DNA of 64,000 nt, taken from Candidatus Nitrotoga sp. CP45. GTDB taxonomy: Bacteria > Pseudomonadota > Gammaproteobacteria > Burkholderiales > Gallionellaceae. Below, piece by piece: positions 15,725 to 25,274 of the stretch. Under the pieces are notes generated by a model that worked only from the letters and a program-made list of their open reading frames with translations, did no database searches and was not told the origin of the DNA. The stretch covers positions 1 to 64,000 of the forward strand of contig QFXJ01000048.1 in NCBI GenBank assembly GCA_003402375.1, given 5' to 3'. Numbering within the stretch: the stretch's first letter is position 1; the number at the start of each line of letters is the position of its first letter. The translations under genes were made by a program, and so were the position numbers.

Positions 15725-15972
15725 TTCACCAACTTCCGTTCAACGCCTTGACCGTCATTCAGTTGCGCGATGGCAGCGAGAAGGCGCCTGGCATTGGCGG
15801 GGGTGCGCAAGAGATAGGCGGTTTCCTCCAGCGACTTGTAATCTTCAAGCGAGAGCATCACGACGGATTGTTCTCCATTGCGGGTAATGATCAAGGGTTC
15901 GTGATCGTCGCAAACGCGGTCCATGGCACTCGCGAGATTTGCACGAACGGTGGTATAGGTAATCGCATCCAT
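15721..15972 (-). CDS. yefM: YefM-family antitoxin
   Basis: 83 residues. The N-terminal Phd/YefM DNA-binding fold is seen in DAITYTTVRANLASAMDRVCDDHEPLIITRNGEQSVVML-type sequence, and LEDYKSLEETAYLLRTPANARRLL is the toxin-wrapping helix. It neutralises YoeB and, with it, represses its own promoter. It is the first gene of the pair, as usual. Confidence 0.93.
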   Translation of the reverse strand: MDAITYTTVRANLASAMDRVCDDHEPLIITRNGEQSVVMLSLEDYKSLEETAYLLRTPANARRLLAAIAQLNDGQGVERKLVK

Positions 15973-16085
15973 AACAAGCCTCCAAATATGTACGTGTTAC
16001 TGTACATCTTTGGAGATAGCTTGTCTATCGCGCTGGTGCGGAAGCGCCAATAAGTATTCTGCGTTTGGCTGGCCCCGTGCGCTTC

Positions 16086-16523
16086 TCAATTATAGCTGCT
16101 GAAAAAAAGGGCAAAGATCCCCAAGGCCATTGCGGCAATTCCCAAGGCGGGTATCATCCAGTCGCCCCTGGCCAGGCCGGGCTCAAGTGTGGCTTGATCA
16201 GGCTGCTCCGGGTTGTAATACACGGATACCTTGGCACCGGCAGGGTATTTTTTGGCATAGCTGGCGGCGAGCTCCGGCGATGGGTTGGTACCATCTGGAA
16301 ACTCCAGTGTGCGCCGATAAATATGCGCAGCCACTGTGTAACTGAACTGGATGTGTGGCAGCAGGTCGTCAGCTTCTGACGTTGGCGCGGATTGTTCAAT
16401 GACGCCTTCCACCATGGGCCAGCGCAGCGTTTTTCGTGCCTTGGCAAAAATGATCCAGCCCCATAGTACGGCACCAAACCCGCCGATGATGAAGAGGCCG
16501 AGAATGATCCCATAGTAATTCAA
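16086..16523 (-). CDS. DUF3592 membrane protein
   Basis: About 145 residues with a TM helix at each end (YYGIILGLFIIGGFGAVLWGW and MIPALGIAAMALGIFALFF) and a soluble middle with WPMVEGVI, FSYTVAAHIYRR and VSVYYNPEQPDQATLEPG, the DUF3592 pattern. The function is unknown. The start is set at a TTG (16523) because GGAG lies 8 bases upstream and this clears the preceding gene; the ATG at 16586 would overlap that gene by 43 bases. Confidence 0.75.
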   Translation of the reverse strand: MNYYGIILGLFIIGGFGAVLWGWIIFAKARKTLRWPMVEGVIEQSAPTSEADDLLPHIQFSYTVAAHIYRRTLEFPDGTNPSPELAASYAKKYPAGAKVSVYYNPEQPDQATLEPGLARGDWMIPALGIAAMALGIFALFFSSYN

Positions 16524-16543
16524 TTTTGAATCTCCATTTTGAG

Positions 16544-17308
16544 TTACGGCGTTGGTGGTGGGGAAAGGGGGGATACAATCTGCCACTGTTTTAATTCACG
16601 GCGTCGCTTGGCATAATCGGGGCAGGCAATTTCGACTACCTGCCAAAATGCAGTCGAGTGGTTCATCTCGATAAGGTGGGCGAATTCATGTACTACGACG
16701 TAATCAATCAAATGCAGCGGCATTTTGATGAGTTGCCAGTTGAGGCGCACGTCGCCTCGGGTGGTGCAACTGCCCCATTGCGTGCGCGCGGAAGAAAGCT
16801 TAACCATGCGTGGCGCTACATCCATCAGAGGTGCGTAGTGAGCTACGCGTTCGTTGAACAGGTTTGTCGCCTCGCGTTGATACCACTGCGTGACAGTCTG
16901 CTCTATCAATGCTTGGTTAGCATCATCTGTGACATGCACGAATAATTGCTCACCGTTCAGTAGCGGTGGCGTAGCAAACAAGCTGACGACTACACGCAAG
17001 GTAATCACCTCGCCTATGAAGAAGAGGGATTGTCCATCCCGCCATTGTGGCGAGATGGGCTTCTTCGCTTGCCAATTTTCAAGTTTTTTTACCACCCAAT
17101 GCGCTTTGTCCTGCAACACATCGTGCAGCCATTTCTCCGAGGCGCGCAGCGGCATGTTTACCGTCAGTCCGTGATTATCGATGCGCAGGCCTATGCTGCG
17201 GCGCCGACTGGTACGTTTGAGGGTATAGGTAACCTGGGTGCCATCCAGGTTCACTGTGCGTTGTTCGATGGCCAGCGGGGTAATAAGTCGGCGTAATTTT
17301 TCAAGCAT
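16544..17308 (-). CDS. YgjP/SprT-like M48-type zinc metallopeptidase
   Basis: About 254 residues. The HExxH zinc site is VVHEFAHLIEMNHS, with the third ligand region following in AFWQVVEIACPDY. ARTQWGSCTTRGDVRLNWQL and KRTSRRRSIGLRI are characteristic of the YgjP (DUF45) group. Such proteins are predicted cytoplasmic metallopeptidases without a settled substrate. The start MLEKLRRL at 17308 overlaps the plsC stop (TGATG), which marks translational coupling; the longer frame would run into plsC. Confidence 0.85.
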   Translation of the reverse strand: MLEKLRRLITPLAIEQRTVNLDGTQVTYTLKRTSRRRSIGLRIDNHGLTVNMPLRASEKWLHDVLQDKAHWVVKKLENWQAKKPISPQWRDGQSLFFIGEVITLRVVVSLFATPPLLNGEQLFVHVTDDANQALIEQTVTQWYQREATNLFNERVAHYAPLMDVAPRMVKLSSARTQWGSCTTRGDVRLNWQLIKMPLHLIDYVVVHEFAHLIEMNHSTAFWQVVEIACPDYAKRRRELKQWQIVSPLSPPPTP

Positions 17309-18012
17309 CAGGGCAACCGTGTGACCTCGGTTTCGATCCATTCTTCCACTCGCCGATTGATCTCCTCGGCCTTGAGGCCGGCGGGATCAATGGGTGCACC
17401 GATACTCATAGTGATAACGCCTGGATATTTGAAGAAGGATTCACGCCCCCATAGTTTGCCCGCATTGTGCGCCACAGGAACGATCGGCACGCCGCTGGAT
17501 ACACCTAAAAGTGCACCGCCGATTTTGTATCTGCCGCGCTGACCAAAAGGAATGCGTGTTCCTTCTGGGAAAATAACCACACAGAATCCTAGCGCCAGTC
17601 GTTCTTTACCTTGGCGCAGTAACTGCTTGATTGCTTCGCGGCCTTCGCTACGTTTTATGGCAACGGGGCTGGTCATCGCCAGACCCCAACCGAAAAAAGG
17701 CAGCCATAACAGTTCACGTTTGATCACCCATACTTGCGGTGGAAATACTTTTTGTAGCGCGATGGTTTCCCATGCAGATTGATGCTTGCAGAGCACAAGA
17801 CAGGGTTTAGTCGGGATGTTCTCTGCACCGCGCACTTCCATGCGGATGTCGCATACCACGCGCAACAACCATAGCATGGTAAGCGCCCAGCCTGAGATGA
17901 TGCGATAGCGTGTAATGGGATGAAACGGAAAGGTGAGTATTGCAATTAGCGTAAACAGCGGCGTAATGACGATTTGCAGCAGCAGAAAAATCAGCGAGCG
18001 TATGAATACCAT
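17308..18012 (-). CDS. plsC: 1-acyl-sn-glycerol-3-phosphate acyltransferase
   Basis: A 234-residue membrane-associated acyltransferase that converts lysophosphatidate to phosphatidate. It has an N-terminal TM helix (LIFLLLQIVITPLFTLIAIL), the catalytic block CKHQSAWE (an H-x4-E variant of the usual HX4D), SPVAIKRSEGREAI, the FPEGTR motif and VPIVPVAHN. The gmhB-plsC-ygjP order is common in betaproteobacteria. Confidence 0.88.
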   Translation of the reverse strand: MVFIRSLIFLLLQIVITPLFTLIAILTFPFHPITRYRIISGWALTMLWLLRVVCDIRMEVRGAENIPTKPCLVLCKHQSAWETIALQKVFPPQVWVIKRELLWLPFFGWGLAMTSPVAIKRSEGREAIKQLLRQGKERLALGFCVVIFPEGTRIPFGQRGRYKIGGALLGVSSGVPIVPVAHNAGKLWGRESFFKYPGVITMSIGAPIDPAGLKAEEINRRVEEWIETEVTRLP

Positions 18013-18016
18013 ATCA

Positions 18017-18085
18017 GGGAAACCCTAGAAATATCGTCGTTCCCGCGCAGGCAGGAATGGAAAATTTGGATTTTTTAGAGATCCC
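18017..18085. repeat. Small 69-bp MITE-like inverted repeat
   Basis: The ends are GGGAAACCCTAGAAATA (18017-18033) and, inverted, GGGATCTCTAAAAAATCC (18085-18068), an imperfect pair. Inside is a palindrome TTCCCGCGCAGGCAGGAA (18040-18057) of a type often dispersed in proteobacterial genomes. It exactly fills the plsC-gmhB gap. The ends resemble those of the larger MITE at 32446. Confidence 0.5.
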
Positions 18086-18086
18086 A

Positions 18087-18617
18087 TTAAATGAGGGTGG
18101 AAACGACTGCTGCCAGATCACGATAAACCAGCGTGCCTTCCGGCAGGCCGCCCTTAGCTTGGGTCTTCGTTCCCTTGCCGGTAAGCACCAGTATCGGCTG
18201 CGCGCCCATCTTGGCTGCGGCTTCCAGATCGCGTAACGCATCGCCTACCATAGGCACGCCCTTCAGGCTCACGTTATAGCGCATGGCGATTGTTTCCAGC
18301 ATGCCGGTTTTAGGTTTGCGGCAAGAGCAGTTGGTTTCCGCCGCATGGGGACAATAAAATATTGCATCAATGCGCCCGGCCGCCTGCGCCACCGTTTTGT
18401 GCATCTTATCGTGAATGGCATTCAGTGTGAGCATGTCGAACAGGCCACGTCCTATACCGGATTGATTGGTCGCCACCACCACGCGATAGTCTGCCTGGAC
18501 CAGGCGAGCAATCGCTTCAAGACTGCCGGGTAGCGGCTTCCATTCATTCGGATGCTTGATGAACTGAGGGGAACCGTAATTGATAACGCCGTCGCGGTCA
18601 AGAATGATGAGTTTCAT
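18087..18617 (-). CDS. gmhB: D-glycero-beta-D-manno-heptose-1,7-bisphosphate 7-phosphatase
   Basis: A 176-residue HAD-family phosphatase. DRDGVIN carries the nucleophile and acid-base aspartates, VVATNQSGIGRG is motif II, the CPHAAETNCSCRKPKTGM loop gives the Cys/His zinc site specific to GmhB, and MVGDALRDLEAA is motif IV. It makes ADP-heptose precursors for LPS inner core. It follows glyS by 13 bases and probably shares its operon. Confidence 0.93.
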   Translation of the reverse strand: MKLIILDRDGVINYGSPQFIKHPNEWKPLPGSLEAIARLVQADYRVVVATNQSGIGRGLFDMLTLNAIHDKMHKTVAQAAGRIDAIFYCPHAAETNCSCRKPKTGMLETIAMRYNVSLKGVPMVGDALRDLEAAAKMGAQPILVLTGKGTKTQAKGGLPEGTLVYRDLAAVVSTLI

Positions 18618-18630
18618 TGTTGCCTCATTT

Positions 18631-20703
18631 TTAGCCTGCCAGTCTGGAGATGTCGGCGACCTGATTCATCAGGTCGCCCAAACGCTTCAGCAAGGCCAGA
18701 CGATTTCCCCGTACAGCAGGATCTTCGGCCATCACCATCACCCGGTCGAAAAATTCATCTACTTCTGTGCGCGCCGAGGCCAGCAAAGTGAGCATAGCGG
18801 TGTAATCCTGTGTCTGCATTCCGGCTTCCACCTGCGGTGTGATGCGTTGCACAACTTCATATAGGCTGCGCTCCGCATTTTCATGCAACAGCCCAACCTG
18901 AATTTCGGCGTCTACCGTGGCGGTTTTTTTCAGGATATTTTGAATGCGTTTGTTGGCGGCCGCCAATGCCGCCGCTTCCGGCAGTTTGCGGAAGGCACAC
19001 ACCGCTTCCAGACGCGGTATCACAAGATCGATACGCGTCGGGTTTTGACACACAACCGCTTCAATTTCATCGGGAGAAAATTCGCGCTCGCGCAAATAAC
19101 CACGCAGCCGATCGAGCATGAAACCATGCACATCGGCCACGACACTGCCGCTCAATTTTTCAGCGGTGAAACTATCTTGGCTTAATTGCAATAGCATATC
19201 GAGCGGCAACGCCAGCGGGGTCTCGATTAGAATGCGTAACACCCCCAGCGCGTGGCGGCGTAATCCAAATGGATCCTTGTCGCCAGTGGGAACCAGACCG
19301 ATGCCGTAAATGCCAACCAGTGTATCCAGCTTGTCAGCCAGAGCCACCGCACAAGCCACCGTGCCCTGCGGCAGAGAGTCACCGGCAAAGCGCGGGTGGT
19401 AGTGTGCCGCAATCGCATCTGCCACTACCTGGTTCTCGCCGTCATGCAGCGCATAGTAGCGTCCCATAATGCCTTGCAGTTCCGGAAATTCGCCGACCAT
19501 GTCGGTGGTCAAATCGGCCTTGGCTAGGCGTGCCGCCAATTCTGCCACCGATTTTTCAGCATTGAGCTGGTGTGCGATGGCACCGGCCAGGGTAGTGATG
19601 CGCTCGACGCGCTGCAATTGTGTGCCCAGTTTGTTGTGATAGACCACGTTGCCCAGCCGGGCGACGCGCGATTCCAACGACAGTTTGCGGTCTTGGTTAA
19701 AAAAGAAGCGCGCATCGGCCAGGCGTGGACGCACCACGCGTTGATTGCCATCAATAATGTGCCTGGGATTGTCTACCTGCATGTTGGAAACAATCAGGAA
19801 TTTATTGAGCAGCTTGCCGGTGTTATCCAATAACGGAAAATATTTCTGGTTCTGCTGCATGGTCAGTATCAGGCACTCCTGCGGCACTTCAAGGTATTCC
19901 TCCTCAAACTCGCCAACATATACGGCTGGCCATTCCACCAGCGCCGTGACTTCATCCAGCAGGCCATCGGATGGATTAATGCGCGCATTGAGTTCGAGTG
20001 CCTTGGCTTTGAGATATTCATCAATTCGGGTGCAGCGCTTTTCATAAGAGGCGATAACCTTGCCGTGCGTCAATAATGTTTCTTCATAGCTATCTGCGGA
20101 TACGACTGGGATTTCACCGGTATGCAGGAAGCGATGCCCGCTTGTTAACCGTCCACTCTGTAGTCCCAATACCTCGCCGGGTACTATGCGATCCCCATGC
20201 AGCATAACCAAGCCATGCACGGGACGCACAAACTGGTGGTCGGAGTCACCCCAGCGCATCAGTTTTGGGACGGGCAGTTTTTTCAAAGCTTGAGTTGTGA
20301 TGTCGGCCAAATAGACATCCAGGGGCTGCCCTTTTTTTTCTATGCGTGCGACGAAGTACTCTGTCTTGTCGTCATTCTTACGTTGCAGTTGTTCAAATGT
20401 CACGCCTGCACCGCGCATGAAACCTTCCAGTGCTTTGCTGGGTTTGCCTTCGGCATCCACTCCGGCAGCTACTGCGGGGCCTTTGCGTTCTATCACACGA
20501 TCAGCCTGCTGCGATGCTACATTGGTAATTGTTAGGGCCAGCCGACGCGGGGTAGCGAAAGGCGTGCAAATGCTATCTTCGCCCGCCAGCTCCTGCCCGC
20601 GCAGTTCAGTAAATACTTCGTTGGCGAAAACAGTGGAAAGACGTTCCAGCGCTTTGGGCGGAAGCTCTTCGGTAAGCAGCTCAATCAATAAAGTCTGTTT
20701 CAT
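18631..20703 (-). CDS. glyS: Glycine-tRNA ligase, beta subunit
   Basis: 690 residues starting [19 protein letters not shown]. This is the beta subunit of the tetrameric bacterial glycyl-tRNA synthetase, which provides tRNA recognition and the C-terminal anticodon-binding (DALR-like) domain. The HD-like region is in GRYYALHDGENQVVADAI and AVALADKLDTLVGIYGIG; the end reads FFDRVMVMAEDPAVRGNRL. The start at 20703 overlaps the glyQ stop (TAATG), so glyQ and glyS are coupled. Confidence 0.96.
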   Translation of the reverse strand: MKQTLLIELLTEELPPKALERLSTVFANEVFTELRGQELAGEDSICTPFATPRRLALTITNVASQQADRVIERKGPAVAAGVDAEGKPSKALEGFMRGAGVTFEQLQRKNDDKTEYFVARIEKKGQPLDVYLADITTQALKKLPVPKLMRWGDSDHQFVRPVHGLVMLHGDRIVPGEVLGLQSGRLTSGHRFLHTGEIPVVSADSYEETLLTHGKVIASYEKRCTRIDEYLKAKALELNARINPSDGLLDEVTALVEWPAVYVGEFEEEYLEVPQECLILTMQQNQKYFPLLDNTGKLLNKFLIVSNMQVDNPRHIIDGNQRVVRPRLADARFFFNQDRKLSLESRVARLGNVVYHNKLGTQLQRVERITTLAGAIAHQLNAEKSVAELAARLAKADLTTDMVGEFPELQGIMGRYYALHDGENQVVADAIAAHYHPRFAGDSLPQGTVACAVALADKLDTLVGIYGIGLVPTGDKDPFGLRRHALGVLRILIETPLALPLDMLLQLSQDSFTAEKLSGSVVADVHGFMLDRLRGYLREREFSPDEIEAVVCQNPTRIDLVIPRLEAVCAFRKLPEAAALAAANKRIQNILKKTATVDAEIQVGLLHENAERSLYEVVQRITPQVEAGMQTQDYTAMLTLLASARTEVDEFFDRVMVMAEDPAVRGNRLALLKRLGDLMNQVADISRLAG

Positions 20704-21599
20704 TATTTTGTCTCCCCGGTCTTGCACATCGGGAAGCCAAGTGCCTCGCGCGAGTCGTAGTAAGCCTGTGCCACCAGCCTGGACAAGGTTCGCACGCGGC
20801 CTATGTAAGCAGCGCGTTCGGTTACCGAAATAGCACCGCGCGCATCCAGCATATTGAAACTATGCGAGCACTTCATCACCATCTCGAATCCGGGCAATAC
20901 CAGCTCGGCGGCGATCAAGCGCTTGGCCTCGGTTTCATATTCATTGAAGTGTCGGAACAGCATCTCGACGTTGGAGTGCTCAAAGTTGTATTTGGATTGC
21001 TCCACCTCATTCTGGTGGTATATGTCGCCGTACGTCACTACGCTGTCGCCGTTCTTGGCCCACACCAGGTCATATACGTTTTCCACGTCCTGCAAATACA
21101 TCGCCAGACGCTCCAGCCCATAAGTGATTTCGCCCAGTACCGGACGGCAGGGCAATGAGCCAACTTCCTGGAAATAGGTGAACTGCGTCACTTCCATGCC
21201 ATCCAGCCACACTTCCCAGCCCAAGCCCCATGCGCCCAGTGTGGGCGATTCCCAATCGTCTTCCACAAAGCGGATATCGTGCTCACCGGTATTAATGCCC
21301 AGCGCGCGCAGACTGTCGAGATAGAGTTCCTGGATATTGGCGGGCGAAGGTTTGAGCACGACCTGATACTGGTAGTAATGCTGCAAGCGGTTTGGATTTT
21401 CGCCGTAGCGCCCGTCTTTGGGGCGACGTGAAGGTTGCACATAAGCGGCGCGCCAAGGCTCTGGGCCGATCGCACGCAGAAAGGTGGCGGTGTGAAAAGT
21501 GCCTGCGCCCATTTCGATATCATAGGGTTGCAACAGAGCGCAACCCTGCTTGTCCCAGAATTGCTGTAGCGTCAGGATGATTTGCTGAAATGTGAGCAT
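20703..21599 (-). CDS. glyQ: Glycine-tRNA ligase, alpha subunit
   Basis: A 298-residue class II synthetase catalytic subunit. It begins [20 protein letters not shown] and contains [20 protein letters not shown], motif 2 around [26 protein letters not shown] and [14 protein letters not shown] near the C-terminus. It activates glycine and charges tRNA-Gly together with GlyS. Confidence 0.97.
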   Translation of the reverse strand: MLTFQQIILTLQQFWDKQGCALLQPYDIEMGAGTFHTATFLRAIGPEPWRAAYVQPSRRPKDGRYGENPNRLQHYYQYQVVLKPSPANIQELYLDSLRALGINTGEHDIRFVEDDWESPTLGAWGLGWEVWLDGMEVTQFTYFQEVGSLPCRPVLGEITYGLERLAMYLQDVENVYDLVWAKNGDSVVTYGDIYHQNEVEQSKYNFEHSNVEMLFRHFNEYETEAKRLIAAELVLPGFEMVMKCSHSFNMLDARGAISVTERAAYIGRVRTLSRLVAQAYYDSREALGFPMCKTGETK

Positions 21600-21761
21600 G
21601 TGACAAAACCGGCGTGATTTGTGAAAGGCGCTATTTTATTCCAATTTCAATTCGATAGTGGAACAAGGCGGGGACGAGCGGACAATGCAGAAAACATTGT
21701 CTGTTTTTATGAAGATCAATATCGACTAGTAGATGGTTCCGTTAAAACAATTACAAATAAT

Positions 21762-21833
21762 CCGTTCGGACTGAGCTTGTCGAAGGCCGGTATTGGCGCG
21801 GGACTAGCGGTTCGACAAGCTCACCGCGAACGG
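21762..21833. repeat. Interspersed inverted repeat in a 400-base gap
   Basis: CCGTTCGGACTGAGCTTGTCGAA (21762-21784) is matched by the inverse of CCGTTCGCGGTGAGCTTGTCGAA at 21833-21811, with about 26 bases between. The two arms differ at only three adjacent positions. It is the better copy of the repeat at 9061-9132. The remainder of 21600-21999 holds no credible gene. Confidence 0.75.
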
Positions 21834-21999
21834 TAATGGTTTTGCCGGAACGCACCACTAGCCAAGTGATGCCCATATCGGAATCCAGCTATTCAAAAAT
21901 GGGTCGGCTTCAAATCCACTGGACTCCCACCTGTTCGAACGTAAGCCTGATTTCGGCTCATTGAAAGGCGGGAATAACGGCATTTTAGAGGTTATTGGA

Positions 22000-22872
22000 T
22001 TACGATTTTATAGCCCGTAAAACGGTAGCCCCGATGTCGGCTGGATTACGTACAACGAACATACCGAGCGCTTCCATCATATCGATTTTAGCGGTTGCGG
22101 TATCGGACTCGCTGCTGATAATCGCGCCTGCGTGGCCCATACGGCGTCCGGGGGGAGCCGATAAACCAGCGACGTAGCCAATTAGTGGTTTGCGCATGTT
22201 TTTCTTTGCCCAGCGAGCCGCATCTACTTCCTGTGGGCCGCCGATTTCACCAATCATGAGTACAGCATCGGTATCTGGATCATCCTCAAATGCCTTTAGT
22301 ACAGTCGCGAAGTCAGTTCCATTTACAGGATCACCCCCGATACCGATAGATGACGATTGACCGAGGCCGAGCTCGCTCATTTGGGCGACAGCCTCATAGT
22401 TCAGTGTGCCGGAGCGTGAAACAATTCCGATTCTTCCCGGGCTGTAGATATGGGAAGGCATGATGCCAACCTTGCCCACGCCTGGTGTAATAATGCCAGG
22501 TGTATTCGGGCCGATGATAATCGAGTTGGTACCCAACCGGTAGCGCTCAACACGCACCATATCCTGAACAGGTATGCCATCCGCGATGACAACAATTGTT
22601 TTGATCCCCGCATCGATCGCTTCCATGATCGCATCGGCGGCAAAGGGAGGCGGGGCAAAAATACCGGAAACGTCGGCGCCTGTTTCCCGCACTGCTTCTT
22701 CAACGGTATCAAATACAGGCAAGCCCAAGTGTTGCGTTCCGCCCTTGCCCGGCGTTACACCCCCGACCACCTTAGTACCAATTTTCATCGCTTCTTCAGC
22801 GTGAAAGGTGGCGTGTTGCCCAGTAAACCCCTGAAAGATTACGCGCGAATCTTTGTTTAATAACACACTCAT
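22000..22872 (-). CDS. mtkB: Malate-CoA ligase (malate thiokinase), alpha/ATP-grasp partner subunit
   Basis: 290 residues of the succinyl-CoA synthetase alpha type: Rossmann CoA-binding N-terminus ([30 protein letters not shown]), [26 protein letters not shown], and the phospho-histidine loop [13 protein letters not shown] malate-specific rather than succinate-specific role is inferred from the downstream position after a malyl-CoA lyase gene and the MtkB-like N-terminus. Its start overlaps the mtkA stop (ATGA). ATP and CoA would activate malate to malyl-CoA. Confidence 0.82.
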   Translation of the reverse strand: MSVLLNKDSRVIFQGFTGQHATFHAEEAMKIGTKVVGGVTPGKGGTQHLGLPVFDTVEEAVRETGADVSGIFAPPPFAADAIMEAIDAGIKTIVVIADGIPVQDMVRVERYRLGTNSIIIGPNTPGIITPGVGKVGIMPSHIYSPGRIGIVSRSGTLNYEAVAQMSELGLGQSSSIGIGGDPVNGTDFATVLKAFEDDPDTDAVLMIGEIGGPQEVDAARWAKKNMRKPLIGYVAGLSAPPGRRMGHAGAIISSESDTATAKIDMMEALGMFVVRNPADIGATVLRAIKS

Positions 22873-24071
22873 GAGTGTTCCTTTTTTAGCGGTACCACTT
22901 TTTGTACAATATTGTTAACCTCAGTTACCGCTTTCGCGGCAGCATCATTCAAATTACTGGCAATAATAAATGGGAATTTGGAAGTACTGAGGATAGTCCG
23001 TCCTTCTTCAACATTCGTACCCGCCAGCCGCACGATGATCGGCATTTGTATATTCTGGTCACGCATGGCTTGAATAATTCCGGTAGCGATCCAGTCACAA
23101 CGGTTGATCCCGGCAAAAATATTAATAAGAATAATTTTAACGGCAGGATCTTGCAGCACAATGCGGAAAGCATTAGCGACTTTTTCCGGTGTAGCTCCGC
23201 CTCCTACATCCAGAAAATTAGCCGGTCTTCCGCCATGTAGAGTAATGGCATCCATGGTTGCCATTGCTAGGCCAGCACCATTGACGATGCAACCCACATC
23301 ACCGTCCAGTGCAATGTAATTCAAGCCATGTCCAGTCGCCTCAACCTCTTTTGGATCCTCTTCGTCAAAATCCCGGAGTTCGGAAATTGTCGGTCTGCGG
23401 TACAGTGCATTGTCATCAAAAGTCATTTTTGCATCTAGTGCCAACAGCTGGCCATTGTCCACAATAGCCAGCGGATTAATTTCAGCCATGATGGCATCAT
23501 TGTCCCGCATGCAGCGATAAAGACCCTTCATGACCTTTACTGCCTGCGGTAATAGCGCTCCTTTCAGACCGACTTTATAGGCAACCTTGCGGCATTGAAA
23601 ATCGAGCAGGCCCACTGCTGGATCAATGACTTCCCGGATGATTCGTTCCGGTGTTTGCTTCGCAACCACCTCTATCTCCACTCCACCTTCAGCGGAAGCA
23701 ACCAAAGTGATTCGCCGCGTAGCGCGATCAATAATCAGTCCAACGTAATACTCGCGCACAATGTTGCTTGCTTGTTCAACCAGTACACGACGGACAAGCC
23801 TGCCTTCAGCTCCAGTTTGATGTGTAACCAGAAGGCTACCAATTATTTCATCGGCGATGACCCGTACTTCATCAATGCTATTGCCTACCCGGACACCACC
23901 CGCTTTGCCACGGCCCCCGGAATGTATCTGCGCCTTGATAACCCAACGCGATCCGCCTATTTCTTCCGCAACAGTGGCCGCTTGGGCGTCAGTGTGAACG
24001 ACGCGCCCCGGTGGTACGGGAACGCCATAGTGTTTGAGCAAATCTTTAGTTTGATATTCATGAATATTCAT
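22869..24071 (-). CDS. mtkA: Malate-CoA ligase (malate thiokinase), beta subunit
   Basis: A 400-residue ATP-grasp subunit starting MNIHEYQTKDLLKHYGVPVP, with VIKAQIHSGGRGKAGGV (nucleotide binding), MAEINPLAIVDNG and the catalytic-loop strand GCIVNGAGLAMATMDAI. ANFLDVGGGATPEKV and IFAGINRCDWIATG fit the MtkA group; succinyl-CoA synthetases usually have IFGGI. Known MtkA enzymes work in the serine cycle. It is 10 bases downstream of the lyase gene. Confidence 0.82.
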   Translation of the reverse strand: MNIHEYQTKDLLKHYGVPVPPGRVVHTDAQAATVAEEIGGSRWVIKAQIHSGGRGKAGGVRVGNSIDEVRVIADEIIGSLLVTHQTGAEGRLVRRVLVEQASNIVREYYVGLIIDRATRRITLVASAEGGVEIEVVAKQTPERIIREVIDPAVGLLDFQCRKVAYKVGLKGALLPQAVKVMKGLYRCMRDNDAIMAEINPLAIVDNGQLLALDAKMTFDDNALYRRPTISELRDFDEEDPKEVEATGHGLNYIALDGDVGCIVNGAGLAMATMDAITLHGGRPANFLDVGGGATPEKVANAFRIVLQDPAVKIILINIFAGINRCDWIATGIIQAMRDQNIQMPIIVRLAGTNVEEGRTILSTSKFPFIIASNLNDAAAKAVTEVNNIVQKVVPLKKEHS

Positions 24072-24081
24072 AGCGTATTAC

Positions 24082-25056
24082 TCACTTAAGTCCAGGCTTG
24101 GCTGCCTGTATCTGATCTGCCTTGGCAACCAAAACCTGCGCCTGCCTGATGGATGCCGCATCGATAAGGCGGCCATTAAGCGAAACCGCCCCTTTGCCTT
24201 CGCGCGCGGCTTGTTCCATGTTTTCCAGAATACTTCTGGCACGGCTAACTTCTGCCTCGCTGGGTGTGAAGACTTCGTTGGCTAATGCAATTTGTGATGG
24301 ATGGATGGCCCATTTTCCTTCAACGCCCAGTGCGGCCACACCTTTCGCAACCGCCAAAAATCCTTCTGGATCGTTAAAGTCACCAAATGGGCCGTCAATC
24401 GGTCTCAGGCCATAAGCGCGGCAAGCAACTACCAATCTTGATATCGCATAATGCCATTGATCGCCCCAATGGCGCGTCCGCTTTCCAGCTTCATCGGCGT
24501 CGGTAAGTATGGCGTAATTAGGGTTGGCGCCGCCCATATTGGTCGTGCGTGCCTGTGTCGAAGCCGCGTAATCGGCCACACCGAATACCATCGCCTCCAT
24601 GCGGCTCGGACATGCTTGAGCGATTTGTTCGATATTCGCCATGCCGAGTGCTGTCTCAATAAGCACATGGATATTGACCGGCTTGAATTTCTTCGCCGCC
24701 TCGATTTGTTCCATCAACGTTGCGACAAAATAGACATCGTCCGGCCTATTAACTTTGGGGATTAGAATGGTATCGAGCTTATCTCCGGCGGCTTCCATCA
24801 CATCTACGATATCGCGGTAGCACCAATGCGTATCGAGTCCGTTGATTCGCACAGAAACAGAACATGCAGACCAGTCCATATCATTTAATGCCGCTATGAC
24901 ATTTTTGCGCGCCTGTTCTTTATCATCAGGCGCAACCGCGTCTTCCAAATCCAGAAAGACCACATCAGCACCTGCTGTCGGCGCTTTTTCAAGCATACGT
25001 AGATTACTGCCCGGAACGGCCAATTCGCTACGATGAAGTCGAGTTTTAACTGCCAC
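24082..25056 (-). CDS. mcl: L-malyl-CoA lyase (HpcH/CitE family CoA-ester lyase)
   Basis: About 324 residues. It begins AVKTRLHRSELAVPGSNLRM; DVVFLDLEDAVAPDDKEQARKN carries the Mg2+ ligand, VHVLIET-type IHVLIETALGMANIEQIA the second metal Glu, MVFGVADYAAS the CoA strand, and GPFGDFNDPEGF plus WAIHPSQIALANEVFTPS the family C-terminus. It splits malyl-CoA to acetyl-CoA and glyoxylate. A GTG start at 25056 is chosen because GGGGG lies 7 bases upstream; the longer frame has no such site. First gene of a mcl-mtkA-mtkB operon. Confidence 0.85.
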   Translation of the reverse strand: MAVKTRLHRSELAVPGSNLRMLEKAPTAGADVVFLDLEDAVAPDDKEQARKNVIAALNDMDWSACSVSVRINGLDTHWCYRDIVDVMEAAGDKLDTILIPKVNRPDDVYFVATLMEQIEAAKKFKPVNIHVLIETALGMANIEQIAQACPSRMEAMVFGVADYAASTQARTTNMGGANPNYAILTDADEAGKRTRHWGDQWHYAISRLVVACRAYGLRPIDGPFGDFNDPEGFLAVAKGVAALGVEGKWAIHPSQIALANEVFTPSEAEVSRARSILENMEQAAREGKGAVSLNGRLIDAASIRQAQVLVAKADQIQAAKPGLK

Positions 25057-25274
25057 TATATTTCCCCCTTGATTTGTATGTTTATTTATTATGGTGACGC
25101 AACACCGATGTAATCGGTATGGTTTTTCTGGGTGCAAACTATATCACGATGTTAGCTCGACTTCATATTTTGACCACTCATGTGCGTCAAGATTGAGGTG
25201 CGCTGGAAAAAATGAACACCAACGTTTTGTTAAACTTGAAACGGAGGTAAGAGATTAAACAGGAAGTACTAGGC

